From assembly GCA_000181795.3 (NCBI GenBank), contig CM012955.1, positions 3,659,246 to 3,723,245 on the forward strand: a stretch of 64,000 nt of DNA, given 5' to 3'. The stretch comes from Trichinella spiralis (lineage: Eukaryota; Nematoda; Enoplea; Trichinellida; Trichinellidae). Of this stretch, positions 33,330 through 45,448 are shown piece after piece. The notes beneath the pieces are model-generated. The model was not told the DNA's origin. It saw only the letters and a list, made by a program, of their open reading frames with translations, and searched no databases. The first letter of the stretch is position 1. Every line of letters starts with the position of its first letter. The position numbers were made by a program, and so were the translations under genes.

Positions 33330-35793
33330 TTATTCTTCGGAGGACGCAGTTTCAAGAACAGAATCATCATTCGTTTTCTAAATTAAGACGAGCAATTCAA
33401 TTTCGAAAATGTACGTAAAACACAACAGAAACAAAAGCACTAACATGCTGGCTTTGTAAATTCTGCTCTTCTGAACTACTGCTCCCGGAATGATTTCCAT
33501 AACCTTCTGGTCGCCGTCTTTTCCTTTGCGGTTCACTCAAGTCGGATAATTCACTTGCAAGATCCTATTCAAATTCGTTGAAGCAGTCAATAAAACAAGC
33601 ACGTAATTTTGTATTTTAAAGTTCCATAATAAACTACGTAACAACATTACACCGTATGAACAAATGAACCACATACGGTAATTTGGATGAATATATATAT
33701 GAAACAAATTGAAAATAAAACAATAAACTCATCATTCGCAATACCTGCTTGAAATGTGCAGTTTTTGAACGGTGAGGTTGCATGTAATATTGTGCCCATT
33801 TATTGGTGAAAGACTCACTTTTAGCTATATGTGCATCTAAAAAGCAAAACATAATTTTAACATCCAACAACTTCATTAAATAATAAGGAATAAAACTTAC
33901 GATACGAACAGTATTTATCAGATTGGATGGCATCCATGTCGCAACTGCGTCCATCACCAGGAACTCGATATATGCATTTCGGGCTAAAGATATGGGAAAA
34001 TTAAAACAAGAACAACAAAAAACAATGCATCGTTAAAATAGAGTAAGTATCATATTATTAACAAACCGAGGTGCATCATTAGACAAACCAGGCACATTTG
34101 AAAAACAATTTAACGGTTCAATTTCGCCTCCTACATATTTTCTATATAGTCTGGACACGACGCAAATTCGTGGTGGTGTCGTTTTTTGTTCTGAAAATTC
34201 AAAAAAAAGCATGAAAATACGCACAAACGCTTTTAACAAAACTGTCACCCCAATTGGGTTCTTTGTTAGATTTGCTCTCAGAGTCTGTATGCTTGTTCTG
34301 TTCCAATGGTGAATCATGAAACATGGTTGCCGCTGCACTGTCTGATATGTGAGAACACCTGTATTCAAGTAACAAACGTTCGAGCATGTAAATATTCAAT
34401 TCACATATCAACGTACAAAATGCAATACTGAATAAAATGCTTACATGCTGACTGCTTGATTTTCAAACGTATGAATCGGCTGGTCATCGCCGTTCCTCTT
34501 TCCTAGACCATTTGTTGTCCCCACTTGGCCGCTGAATTTACTAGCTACAACAATACCGAAAACATACATTACATACATACAAATAAACGAATAACACGCT
34601 TAATAAAATCAATTCTAACGCTCGTTGGTTTTGGGTTGCGCAAACATTCTCCGTCTCGGACGCTGCAGTATCGCCAATTCCCAATGAACCCTATTCACAC
34701 TAGCTGCTTTATTAGTTCTCTCACCATCTTGTCCAGAAGAATCACCTTCAGGCTTTTCATCATTAGACTGTCTAAAACGAAACATTTCAACATTAAACTT
34801 CACGATTATATCAATTTTTAGAATTTACGCATTCAAAGGACAATCACAAAACTTATTTATATTACTTCGCACGCCGAGGTGTGAAAAGAACTTCACATTT
34901 CCCATATTCACAATCCACTAATTTTGTAAAGCAGCGATAACGCCGGACACCACTCTCAGTAGCAACCTTTACCGGTGGCTGAGTGACTTCGTCCCTACCA
35001 CTGCTAGGCGATGACTGGGATACACTGGTGCGATGTCTGCCGAGTACATATTCCTTTAGAGACTCCACTGCGTTTAATGCTTCCGAATGTGACATTCCCA
35101 TCTTTGCATATAAAGGTAAAAGATGTTCATCTAAAAGAATAAAATGAGCAAAATGAATGGTAAACATAAAAGCCATTCAAAATACAAACTCACCAATTGC
35201 TGTTTCACCTTCATCAAGCCTAATTGTGATGGGATCTATGGGAACATTCAAACCACACAACTGTAGTAAAGTAATTTAAGTTATTCCGAGATCAAATATC
35301 AAAATACATATAAAATTTTACATACTTATTGAAATATATTGGTAATAATTGATATACTTAAAAATTAAACACAAAAGCAATAACAATGCAGCAAATACTA
35401 AGATGACAATCAACATAGCGTTGGCATAAAAAAAACAAAAATCATCATATATTACTCGAGCATCAAAACACGATGGATCAATAACTCCTTTACTAGTAAA
35501 AACTGGCGCTGTGGTTGACACCATGGGTTGCACAACCAATACATTCTCTGCATCCTCCCTAGCTTGTAATTCAGCTATATCCCGTTCCACTGCAATATCA
35601 TATAAGAAAAAAAAGATAAATAATATTTAATTATTAAATCATATCACTTACATAGTTTGCTAAATTTTTTTCGCATTCTGACTTCGTCTGAATCATTGTC
35701 CCTTTTAAAACGTTTTGATATCGGATATAATATAATTCTATCCTCTACTTCTGGATTTGAAATATAAGGTTCTTCAAAAAAATAATCATCCAT
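33330..35793 (-). CDS. C3Hc3H zinc-finger protein, KANSL2-like
   Basis: Likely nuclear, possibly a subunit of an NSL-type histone acetyltransferase complex. Twelve exons fit in phase: 35652-35793, 35456-35589, 35194-35260, 34866-35130, 34620-34771, 34445-34544, 34249-34358, 34067-34190, 33901-33983, 33745-33836, 33445-33564, 33330-33377; 386 residues. N-terminus MDDYFFEEPY, basic KRFKRDNDSDEVRMRKKF. Cysteine/histidine segments are RYRCFTKLVDCEYGKC and KCIYRVPGDGRSCDMDAIQ followed by KYCSYH; the latter resembles the second half of the C3Hc3H finger of KANSL2/INO80D. Reading through intron 2 gives a false transmembrane segment. The gene is well supported; the KANSL2 link is inference from one motif. 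Confidence 0.62.
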
Positions 35794-37538
35794 ATTCGTT
35801 TTGCTGTACTTTATACGTGATTCTAAATCACAAATATCATAGTAATTAACGATTTAATTGATAATTTTCAAAATTAAAAATAAAGCGCTTTCATTTTCAG
35901 TTTAATTTCAATATTCTTTATGAGTGCGTTAGAAAATGAGTTTAATTTGGTCAAATTAGTTAAAAATAGGCTAAAAATGATTTGTTCAAATAAAAAATAC
36001 TTAAATTAAGATAAATTCTGTCAAACGTCTGTCTAGCGCCACTAACAGTTAGAAACTACGTCTGTTTTATTACTGTTCATATCGAACAAGTAAATGTCTT
36101 TACAAAATAATTTTAATATAAAATTGATTTGTATTTACACCCAAACAGAAAAAAATAAACTTCAAATGACTATGAGAAACAAACTATAAATTTGCTACAT
36201 CACACACGGTATGGATGTTACTTAATGTTCTTCGATAAAGAGAACAACATTAAAAATATTAAAATCATAAAATATCGTCATCGTTTCGTAGTGTAAAAAC
36301 CTGCTTCTAACATCTTACATTCGACCAACCAGAACACCAGTTCGAGCAAGAATAATACATTAATTACGGTAATTTTTATTACTGACAAGTAAGTTAAAAA
36401 ACTGACTTGAAAAAATATAAAACCTAATCAGATATTTCGTTTAATTTTAACAGTTCATAATAATTACTGCTCAGACAATGCTGCTTATTAATTTATTGCT
36501 CTTAAAAGTGAATAATCCGAATAAATAGTGTAGAGACAAAACTTTAATTAGTCGGGCAGTTAGCCTAAAGTTCAAAATTCAGCCCTTATTTGGAATAAAA
36601 GTAATTTCATTTTTTCCAGTGCGATATAGCTACTACAAGCTGTTTATTAACAATATGAAATTTTAATATTTTACAGTCATCCAAATTTCATTCTTTTACT
36701 TATATGCTTCTTTATCCTTTTGATGTTGAGTACTCAAAAGTAAACGTTTTATTGTTCAACTAGTAGTTTCATTTTAGTAAAAGTTCCTAAAATTATTTTT
36801 ATAAAAGTTTCAAGTTGCTCCTCGGTTGTTTTGCCTAATTTGTACTTGAAATGAAAAATGAAATGAAGTTGCAAACTTCACTTAACCCTCTTGCGTAAGT
36901 AATTCACGACTGAAAATAGCTAATTTGCAAAGGCTTCACAGAAAATCAATATTAGCATGCTACGTCAAAATAATTGTGCAACATCAAAATTATGAATTTT
37001 ATTTTACGAAATTTTACGAAATTATGAATTATGAATTAATTAATTCTATAAATTAATATATTCACAGTTGGTAGCCTTTTACAAATTACTAAGCAAAAAC
37101 AGCAAAAAGTAAACATCATAAATTCAACAACAATGTGCAGAAAATAACCATACGGTAGATTATAGCATGTAAAAAAATTCCGATAGAATGTTTGTCTTTT
37201 TGCTGAAAAGATTTATTTTGAAATATTTGAAAAACATGTAAAATTCATTTCATAAATATTTCATATCAATAATTTTTGAAGCTTTTAATTGCTTTGCATT
37301 ATTGAATATGATCTCCTACTGTAAGGTTAAAAATTAATTTTATTTCAGCTACCTGACGAAAAGGTCACTAAATCAATGCATTTTAATTTATTTTTTGAAT
37401 TATAACTTTAAAAAAAATTTTTACATCTCTTCGGTCAGAAAAATGTAATGCAGGTTCATCTGTGCGTTGGTCAACAGGTTGAAGGTCATTTGCTTGTTGT
37501 CGTTGTTCTGTTTGGCAGTTGAAAGCAGTCGCACAAAA
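35794..37538. other. Divergent intergenic region
   Basis: Separates the zinc-finger gene (-) from Sm B (+) and should hold both promoters. Very AT-rich; no gene or repeat recognised. Confidence 0.6.
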
Positions 37539-39129
37539 ATGGTAGATATCAAATTGAGAAAGTTTGATAATTTTTGATTAATTTTTGTTCAGACTGGTGG
37601 AAAAAATCATAAGATGATTGGGCATCTGAATTATCGGATGAAAATTGTTTTGCAAGATTCACGAATTCTCGTAGGATATTTGAAAGGTGAGTTTGGAAAA
37701 TTGTTCAATTTATTTGGTAGAAACTGTTTTTATGTATTTCCTTTTATTTTATTTTAAAGTAAAAGTGGGTTTTTTTGGCTTTTATTTTTGATGATAAGAC
37801 TAATTTTTCATGTATTAATATTAATGAGTACTATTGTTGTGTAGTATATTTTTCATTATTATGACTCGTTTATGGCTTAAAGATTTTAGTTTAAGATTGT
37901 TTTTAGTTTTTTAATTTGTTTTTGCGTTTTCTGAAGTATTAATTAAAAAATTTGTATGATATGAAAAATTTCACGCATCGTTAGTTGATTTAGTAAATTC
38001 ACGATTTTTAATTGCTAAGTGAAATTACTAATAAATCAATCAAAATTAAGGTTAAGTTAGTTGAACTTTTTACTTCGTTTAATGTGTATTATTTTAGTTA
38101 TTGTTAATTAATTACAAAATACTGAAGTTCTCACTGTAACTAAAATTGCTATTTAATATTGAAAAGTTGTGCACAAAGATACGCATCTTTTGCATAAAGG
38201 AACATGCTTTTCACGATAATTTGTTTTGGATATTCTGGAAATTACTTTGAATAATTTTAAAGTTTATTGTTTAAGTATTTCTTTTTTATGTTTGGTTTTA
38301 GAATGTCAAGTGACTTTTTGTAAGCTTAATTTTTGTTGTATGCTGTATCATTATTGAAAATCAAGTACGTATGTTTAACCTTATGATAAAATTTCATTTT
38401 TATGAATTTTTTGGAAATAAAACGTTTGAATCGTAAATAAATTTAGTCGAATTTAGGATTGTTAGGTATTTTAATTTTTAATTTTTTAGCATTCGACAAG
38501 TATTTGAATATTGTATTGTCTGAGTGCGAAGAATTTCGTCGCTATCGACCGAAAGCGGGACGAACCGTTGATCGCGAAGAAAAACGCACTCTTGGATTTG
38601 TTTTACTTCGCGGCGAGCACATTGTTAGCATGTCCGTTGAAGGTCCACCTTTAAAAGAGGTACGTATTTTGATGCAGTTTTTGAGCACTTGAAATTAAGA
38701 TTGAAAACTTAGGACGATGTTCCACAAATTCCCAAGTGCGGTGGTATCCCTGGACCTGGAATGGCAAAGCCTGTCGGTCGCGGAATGCCATTCGTTCCAA
38801 TGCCTGGAATGGCACCAGGTTTGATTTGAAAATTTCAATGCAGTGATAATTATTTTGAAGCTCTTATTTATTTGTATTAGGCTTACAAGGGCCAATCAGA
38901 GGTGTTGGTGGACCTGCTCCAGCGATGATGCAGCCGCAGTATGGCATGCCCGGAACTCCAGTTCCGGGAATGGCTCCACCACGTCTTCCCGGGACACCGA
39001 TGCCTGTACGTCAACCGGGTTTTGTTTCTACTCCTGTAGTGCGAGGTAACATGTTTTGCTGAATAGCTGAGCGCATTTTTTAAGCAATTACTTTCAGGCC
39101 CACCTCCGCCTCCACCACCGCCAGCTTGA
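37539..39129 (+). CDS. snr-2: Small nuclear ribonucleoprotein Sm B (SNR-2)
   Basis: Core Sm ring protein of spliceosomal snRNPs. Exons 37539-37541, 37593-37686, 38490-38659, 38713-38818, 38881-39045 and 39098-39129; 189 residues. The first coding exon is just the ATG, spliced to ACT GGT, giving MTGGKNHKMIGHLNYRMKI. Sm1 motif ILVGYLKAFDKYLNIVLSEC and Sm2 FVLLRGEHIVSMSVEGPP are intact. The tail is Gly/Pro/Met-rich and ends in PPPPPPPPA, as in SmB. Intron 2 is about 800 bases, the others 50-60. Strong match to nematode SNR-2. Confidence 0.96.
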
Positions 39130-39437
39130 GTAGAATTATTTAAAATCATGTCTGAGCTTATTTATTATACGATCCTATGCATATATTTCACAGCACATTT
39201 ATTCTTTTAGATGAACGGCGGTTGAATGCATTTTATTAACTTTTTATATCTCGTGCGAGAGAACGTTAAATGATGTAAAGTAAAATAAAGTAAAGTAAAG
39301 ATGCTTGGTTTTACGTAAATTGAAATGAAGCTTCATTTTGATTCTGTAATGTCATTATGGAATGAAGCTTTATTTATTTATTTATGAAAATAGGTGAAAA
39401 AGGTATACGGTGTTGCATTAATAGCAGTGTAATAATT
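39130..39437. other. Intergenic, convergent 3' ends
   Basis: Short gap between Sm B (+) and the Costars gene (-). A run of AAAGT repeats with AATAAAG near 39281-39300 could be the polyadenylation region of Sm B. Confidence 0.6.
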
Positions 39438-40847
39438 TTATGTTTTTGCTACACACCACGAGGGATCGTCTGTTGATGAATAGAGCAGGCGTACTTGATC
39501 TATTGGCCGAAGAAGGGTGATTGGTACATCTTCATCACGTCGTTGGTATAACATCTCACCTTGAAAGTCGACAATTTTATGCCGTCGTGCTCTGAGTAGC
39601 ATACCGACTACCTCAAAAAACAAAAGAATGAACAGCAAAAGTGCAAAAGTAGATGTTTTGCTTAAAATAAGCAAGCAGTTACTTTATCTGAGACGTAGAC
39701 GTAAATTTCGAAGAGTTTTCCAAAAGTGATCGTCGTCGTGCCGTCATCATTGCGAGCACCGAATTCACTGATCAATTCACACAGCTGAATTATTTCACGT
39801 GAAATGTGATGCCCTAGAAAGAAGGATCAATTAGAAAGAATATGTTTATTGCTGAAGTGGTGAATATCAGTTTTGCACTCCAATTTTCTCTTCACTCATT
39901 CCAATTTACTGTTTTACAATTTTATACGGTGTTGCTGATCATTTGGTGGTTTGATGATGAGAAATTTTGAAATCAAACTATTTGGGGGAAAATTGAACAA
40001 TAATTTATTTTATAAGGGGAACTTCTTCTACATCTAAAATTCCTACTAGTCAGTTTTATCTGATGCTCTTGCAGGGAGCATCTCGCTGCCATAATTCGCG
40101 TCAGCTGTTGTTTAAATGATTCTCCTTTAAATAGACTTATAGAAACTTCACAATTTCAGCTTACTTCGAATGATTTCGATTTTTCTATTAAATTGAATAG
40201 ATTAAAACTTGTGAAAGTTGGTGTAAATAGTTTTCAATTTTTTTTTCGTTACGTGAAAATATCCTCAAAACGTCGGATGCATATTGTGAATAATAGAATT
40301 GTTTGTTAATTGGATTGGAAATATGAATGGCAACAATACCGGCTGCAATGCCTCTTTTTTCAGTCAATGATCCTTTTTTCGGTCTTCCATAGTCAGGATC
40401 GTGACGATCAAATTTTGGTGGCTTCCAAAGGGGTGAAAATACATCGTCTTTGACGGCCGCCTTTTCAGCTTCCAGGGTCATCTGTTGAAATTTGGCCAAA
40501 CTGACCGACATTGTTGATTCTGAAATTTGCATAATTAGAATTTACCAAATGAATAAATTGAAGTGAAAATACTTGATTTCACTTTTCGCCTGGGGCGAGC
40601 GGTGGTGCTTTGCTGTTGCGTAGTTTGGGCTGAATTGTCCATTTCCGGCGATCGGACGGCAAAATTACCCGACCAAGTGTCCATCGCAGTGTCCGGCCGT
40701 ATTTTCAGACGGGGTCTTCTCAAATGGTCTGAAAGTAAATTTCCCAACCGCACTACCTCTCAGACAAGATGCCAATGCACCTCCAGTAACGTCGACGAGC
40801 AGCACGACGGTGTTGGTGCCATAAATACGTCTGCAAATCACTTCCAT
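39438..40847 (-). CDS. Costars-domain protein, ABRA/STARS-like
   Basis: Actin-binding Rho-activating type protein expected to act on actin and SRF signalling. Exons 40757-40847, 40573-40728, 40340-40519, 39683-39813 and 39438-39611 give 243 residues. The C-terminal Costars domain is clear: HHISREIIQLCELISEFG, GTTTITFGKLFEIY, VGMLLRARRHKIVDFQGEML and YQRRDEDVPITLL. Before it lies the conserved ABRA segment FSPLWKPPKFDRHDPDYGRP KKGS. The N-terminal exon (MEVICRRIYGTNTVVLLVDV) is unusual for the family, and the C-terminus extends about 20 residues past the domain. Start ATG 40847 is the first in-frame ATG of the exon. Confidence 0.9.
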
Positions 40848-42424
40848 CGCGTTGTCGGTGATGGAAATCGTTTGTCAAATGGAAAAAAAAGAAGCCAAGC
40901 TAAAAACAGAGCACCATTATAGAACTGATTGCGTCAATTATGATGAATAATCAAAGGTCCGTTCTGGCAGTGGTGTTTTCAAACAGTTGTTGACAGCAGT
41001 GACTACGTTGCTTCGACGAATTCGACGGCAGCCAAGAATCCTACACCTTTTCCGCCCACGCAAAAGTTTGGAACAACAAGCTCAGATAAACAGCCGCCGT
41101 CGTCTGGGACTTCCAAATGAATCATCGCCGAAGATTCATTTCAGCCGCGCCAGACCGCCAATAACAACGGCTCTGCTGCAAATCAGCCAACCCAATCTCT
41201 TCACTTTTCGTAGATGTAAACAAATAAACAAACAAGATGATTGATTTTTGAAATATTTTTGTAAAAATATCAGTTCGAAAGCAAAAGATTGAAATTTATT
41301 GGTGCAATGTTCATATCACCACTATTCATTATTGCTGCATTTTATATTTGGAATTCCATCATGCAATTGTGAAATTAACAAAATATGATTTTTCTTGAAA
41401 TTTTACTTATTTCCAGTAAACTGTTGAATGCGTAACTTTTATTCTTACTTCAATGGATTTTTTTCGCAGCAAATGATCACAACAAATTGCTATTATTCAC
41501 AGCAATTTGAAATATTTTTCCTCATCAATTATTTTCCAAAATTTCTGCTGCTTAAGCAGCATTAGCAGTTCTCGTTTTGCTTGTTTGTTATATATATATA
41601 TTTTTTTTTTTACTTTTAACAGGTAAGATTTGCTCGATTGTGTTTACTAGAATTTCAGCGAATTTTTCTTCTATTGGTGTTTGGTTATTTACTTTTGTTG
41701 ATCTTCAAAATTTGCGTTCTTTCAATTTCGTCAACTTTACAAATTGCGGCAGCAGCCAAGCGGACAGAGACAAATTAGCCAAATTTCGACGATACAATTT
41801 TCATCATTTTTGATAGCTTCGTAAAATATTTACGATGCTTAGCAGCAGCAGCAGGTGTTTTGAAACATTCCACTTTTTTTTAAAATTTCCTTGTCAAACA
41901 GACGCAGGGAAATTGATAATCCGCTTCGTATTTTGAAATGAATATTTCAGTGATAGGAGGGGGGGGGAAAGGTTTGAAAAACTATTAAAATTTCTCTTTA
42001 TTTTTTCATTATAAAGAGCAGAAATAAAAATTGTGGAATTAATTGAGAAAAAAATGAAACCAAATGCACTTGAAATACGATCATTAAGTGAGAAAAACAT
42101 TGATTATTTTTTTTGAAAAGTCGATAAAAATTAATTGAAGAAGTAAATGTTTACCAATTTTCAGAAAGCACGACCTATTTGTGATAGCAGAAGGAGAAGC
42201 GGAAAAGCAGTGAAATTGTTTTCATCACTGTGTTCGCATTTCCCATAAATCTCAATCTGTCAACGTTTCAATAATTCTTTCTTAATGACATAATTTTTAT
42301 TTATATAAAATGAATGATATGTTTACTGTTCTTATCAAAAACTAGACATCGGAAAATAGAAAGAAACAATTATAACAATATTGTACTTGAAAATCAATAC
42401 TACAGTACTAATTATAGCTTTCAA
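40848..42424. other. Divergent intergenic region with a coding-like island
   Basis: Between the Costars gene (-) and HPRT (+). The island 40975-41220 is GC-richer and open on both strands: plus reads VVDSSDYVASTNSTAAKNPT and on to SSGTSK then stop; minus reads MIHLEVPDDGGCLSELVVPN and closes after 40 codons. I cannot decide which, if either, is used. The remainder is AT-rich with homopolymers (a G run near 41960). Confidence 0.4.
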
Positions 42425-43129
42425 ATGGATGATGATTTCAAATCCGTCAAAATTAGTACCGGCCACAGTTTAGACGAATATTCCGTGCCGGATCGTTTCA
42501 AACCATTTTTAGACCGTGTTCTGATCCCATTCAACCTGATCGATGAGCGCATCAGCGCCTTAGCTGACATGCTGCATCAAAAATATCTCGACGAAGATTT
42601 GGTTCTTGTCTGCGTGCTGAAAGGAGCTTTCCGCTTTTTCAGCTCACTTTATGACAAGCTTGTACGGATTCGCAACAACTGCACTGGAAATTTGTACTAT
42701 GACTTTGTACGTCTGCAAAGTTATGTGGATACGAAATCGACAGGCGTTGTGCAAGTAATTGTTCATCATCAATCAATTTGGTTATTATCATCAGTAGATG
42801 AACATTAATTTTAGGTGTGTATGTTTAAGCCATCGTTTCGCCGGAAGCATATTGTCATTGTGGAAGATATTGTTGAATCTGGTAAAACATTAGAAAAGTT
42901 GAACTCGTTAGTTGAAAGCTATGAACCGCTGTCGGTGCGGTACGTGACATTGTTAACAAAGCGAATGCCGGAGAGGCGATGTTTAGAGCCAGATTTTGCT
43001 TGCTTTGAAATTCCCGATTTGTTTATAGTTGGTTTTGGATTTGACTATAACGAGATCTTTCGAGAGATGGATCATATCTGCGTCATCAGGGAGTCTGCAA
43101 TGACTTCCATCTCTTCTTCTACGCACTGA
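42425..43129 (+). CDS. HPRT: Hypoxanthine-guanine phosphoribosyltransferase
   Basis: Purine salvage enzyme, cytosolic; makes IMP and GMP from base and PRPP. Exons 42425-42754 and 42815-43129, 214 residues against about 218 usual. Conserved parts: LVLVCVLKGAFRFFSSL, the flexible-loop RLQSY, PRPP motif HIVIVEDIVESGKT, LLTKRMP, and the base-binding end PDFACFEIPDLFIVGFGFDYNE. The PRPP motif has Glu where other HPRTs have the catalytic Asp (human position 137), and Leu replaces the Lys before the stacking Phe (human 185). The ATG at 42425 gives the typical N-terminal length; an in-frame upstream frame exists but lies in the 5' UTR. Confidence 0.93.
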
Positions 43130-45448
43130 ATTTTCAAAGTTCATCATCATCCACTGCATACTGCCTGCCTGCTTGTTCCAATGTGTTGAAATTGTATTCG
43201 CTCAACGCGTGCTTACTTGCGTATGATTATAAATAGCAACAATCATTTATATTATTATTATTATTTATTAATTCAAACGAGATATTTCTTTTTTTTCTTC
43301 ATTTCTGTAATCATTTTTCATTTTTATCCATTGTATGTAGTAAAAGAAATGAAAATATTTTCATTTCTTATTAAATAATAACCTCATCTCGGTGGATTAG
43401 ATTAGTAATACTCCTCTGTTTAATAATTGTTTTTTTGTATGTTTATTTAAACCAACTGTACAAACGATGAGTATTATTATCAGCAAGATAGATTTCACTC
43501 AACAAGTGGTGCAGAAGGAAATGCCAGGGTAGAAATTTCTCTTCGCTTAAACACCAATGGCAAAAAATGTTGAAATAAGTTGATTAGCACAAACTGGAAG
43601 GCTTTGTGCTGCTGCTTACCCATTTGAACTGGTTTCATTGAAAATTGATGTACAGATTTTTTGAACATTTTTCTACTTATCAACTTCAACTCGAATGAAT
43701 AAGGTTGATTTGATCTGGCGATTGTTGTACAATTTGTTGTTGTGAAATTGAATTTGTGCAAAATTTGCAACTGTTTATTCCAATATTTAGTTCAATGAAT
43801 CTTTTTTTGGAATAAATAACAGAAAGGAAAAATGAAAAAAAATTTCACCGTTGAATGCTTGATAAAAGTTAATTTTTTGGCAACAGTATCCGATGGGCAT
43901 CGTTGAAATCAGATTAAAGTATATATAATGCTCTTGTCGAGTGGATAGAGACGTTGTTATTGTTTGCTTAAATTCCAACTGGCGTTAATTGTAATTCAAT
44001 ACGTTGTCTGTTTTAAGTGGAAGGAGAATCGGTTTTCCAACGGCGTGCTGTGCAAATTGCTCAACTGGTATAAACAATTTCTACAAAATTGACGGAATTT
44101 AAGTGAATTTTATTATGCAAATCATAATTATGCTCTTCTGTTTGCAAATCATTATTTCTCGTTTATTCTTCTTTATTGAAGTGGATGTAAAATTTTTTGC
44201 AATTACATAAATTAATTATTAATAAAATTTTAGTTGGAACATTTGAAAAAGAAAACAATGGCAAATTGATGACTTTTCGTTTTCTATTTTTCATTTCACT
44301 GTTTAATTTGAATATTAGGCTCGTTGGAAAAGTTATACGTATGAATCGATTACCGCAGAAAGTGCATCTATTTTCCACGATGTCAAATTACAAGTAATAT
44401 AGAGGGGTGCTAAGATGTTTCTGTTTAAATGATTTCTTCTTTTCAGCTCAAGTGATTCGTTGTATTATACAGTATGTGTTCAGCTTGTGTCGACCGTTCG
44501 ACGTAGCGCCTTTTTCGTTTTATTCAATTTTCCACGTGGTCCCATAAATTGTCTCATCTATTTGCATAAGGTAACGCATCAACATTTGCATAAAAGGTTT
44601 GCTTGATTTTTGCTTTTTCACTTGCAATTATAATTGAACGAAACTGAGCCAGTTTAATTCAAATTTCAGCTTAAGAAAGGGAAGAAATTTATTTTTTGAA
44701 ATATTTATAACTTTTTTTTTAATTGAAATATCGAGAAAATGTGATGAAATAACAAGTCAAATAAATGATAATAATGAAGGTCAGTTTTCAGGTTTGTTCA
44801 GCATCTGATGAAAAAGAGATGTAAAAATGGCTTGGCATTGAAAAATCTAGGCAAACTTCTCCGTCCAAGCTGATCGATTGTCAAGTGTGATCACAAGATG
44901 TTGTCGCTTGGCAGAGCATCACACCATCATCTGCATGGAATTTTTGGTTAAAATGAATTTGGACAAACTGACTTATTGATTTTCTTCCACGCCCACCAGG
45001 CCGGGTTCAAGTTTTCAGTCCATGAATGATCTAAATTATGAGACGATCGTGTTGACAAATTGCTGTTCCGGCTAATTACAAGCAAGCATGTCACCAGTTA
45101 TAAGGACTGATTGATTTATAAACGACAATATCCTCGTGTCATGATTCAGCTTACTAGCTTATGGTTGGCACACAATTGCACATAGTCGATCTCATTTCGT
45201 CACACATATTATTTCTTCTCCATCATGCTCACATCTCACAAACGGCGATCACAAAAATTGCTTAATTCTATTTTCATTTGCAAAAGTGAATTATTGTTTT
45301 CAAATGAATTTTCATTGTTTTCTAGAATTGCGGATATCCAATATTGTTGTAATCATCACCAGCAGCGATTTGTATTGTTGAAAGAAAATTTGCAAAAAAA
45401 CTACAGAATAGAAAAAAAAGAACAAGAAAGGATCACCATATCAGCTGC
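43130..45448. other. Intergenic
   Basis: Long AT-rich gap between HPRT and the Ig-domain gene. Small frames here look like chance. The sequence from 44830 to 45240 is less AT-biased and may be the regulatory region of the Ig gene. Confidence 0.5.

Noticed and set aside
35318-35590. A separate 90-codon membrane protein on the minus strand
   Set aside because: A GTAATA donor at 35454-35455 splices its first half in phase to the next exons of the zinc-finger gene; the membrane part is then intron sequence.
41577-41813. Plus-strand frame beginning with a hydrophobic run
   Set aside because: The run comes from a T-homopolymer tract; the rest has no coding character.
44163-44397. Overlapping frames on both strands near 44.3 kb
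   Set aside because: Short, AT-driven and without splice partners or motifs.
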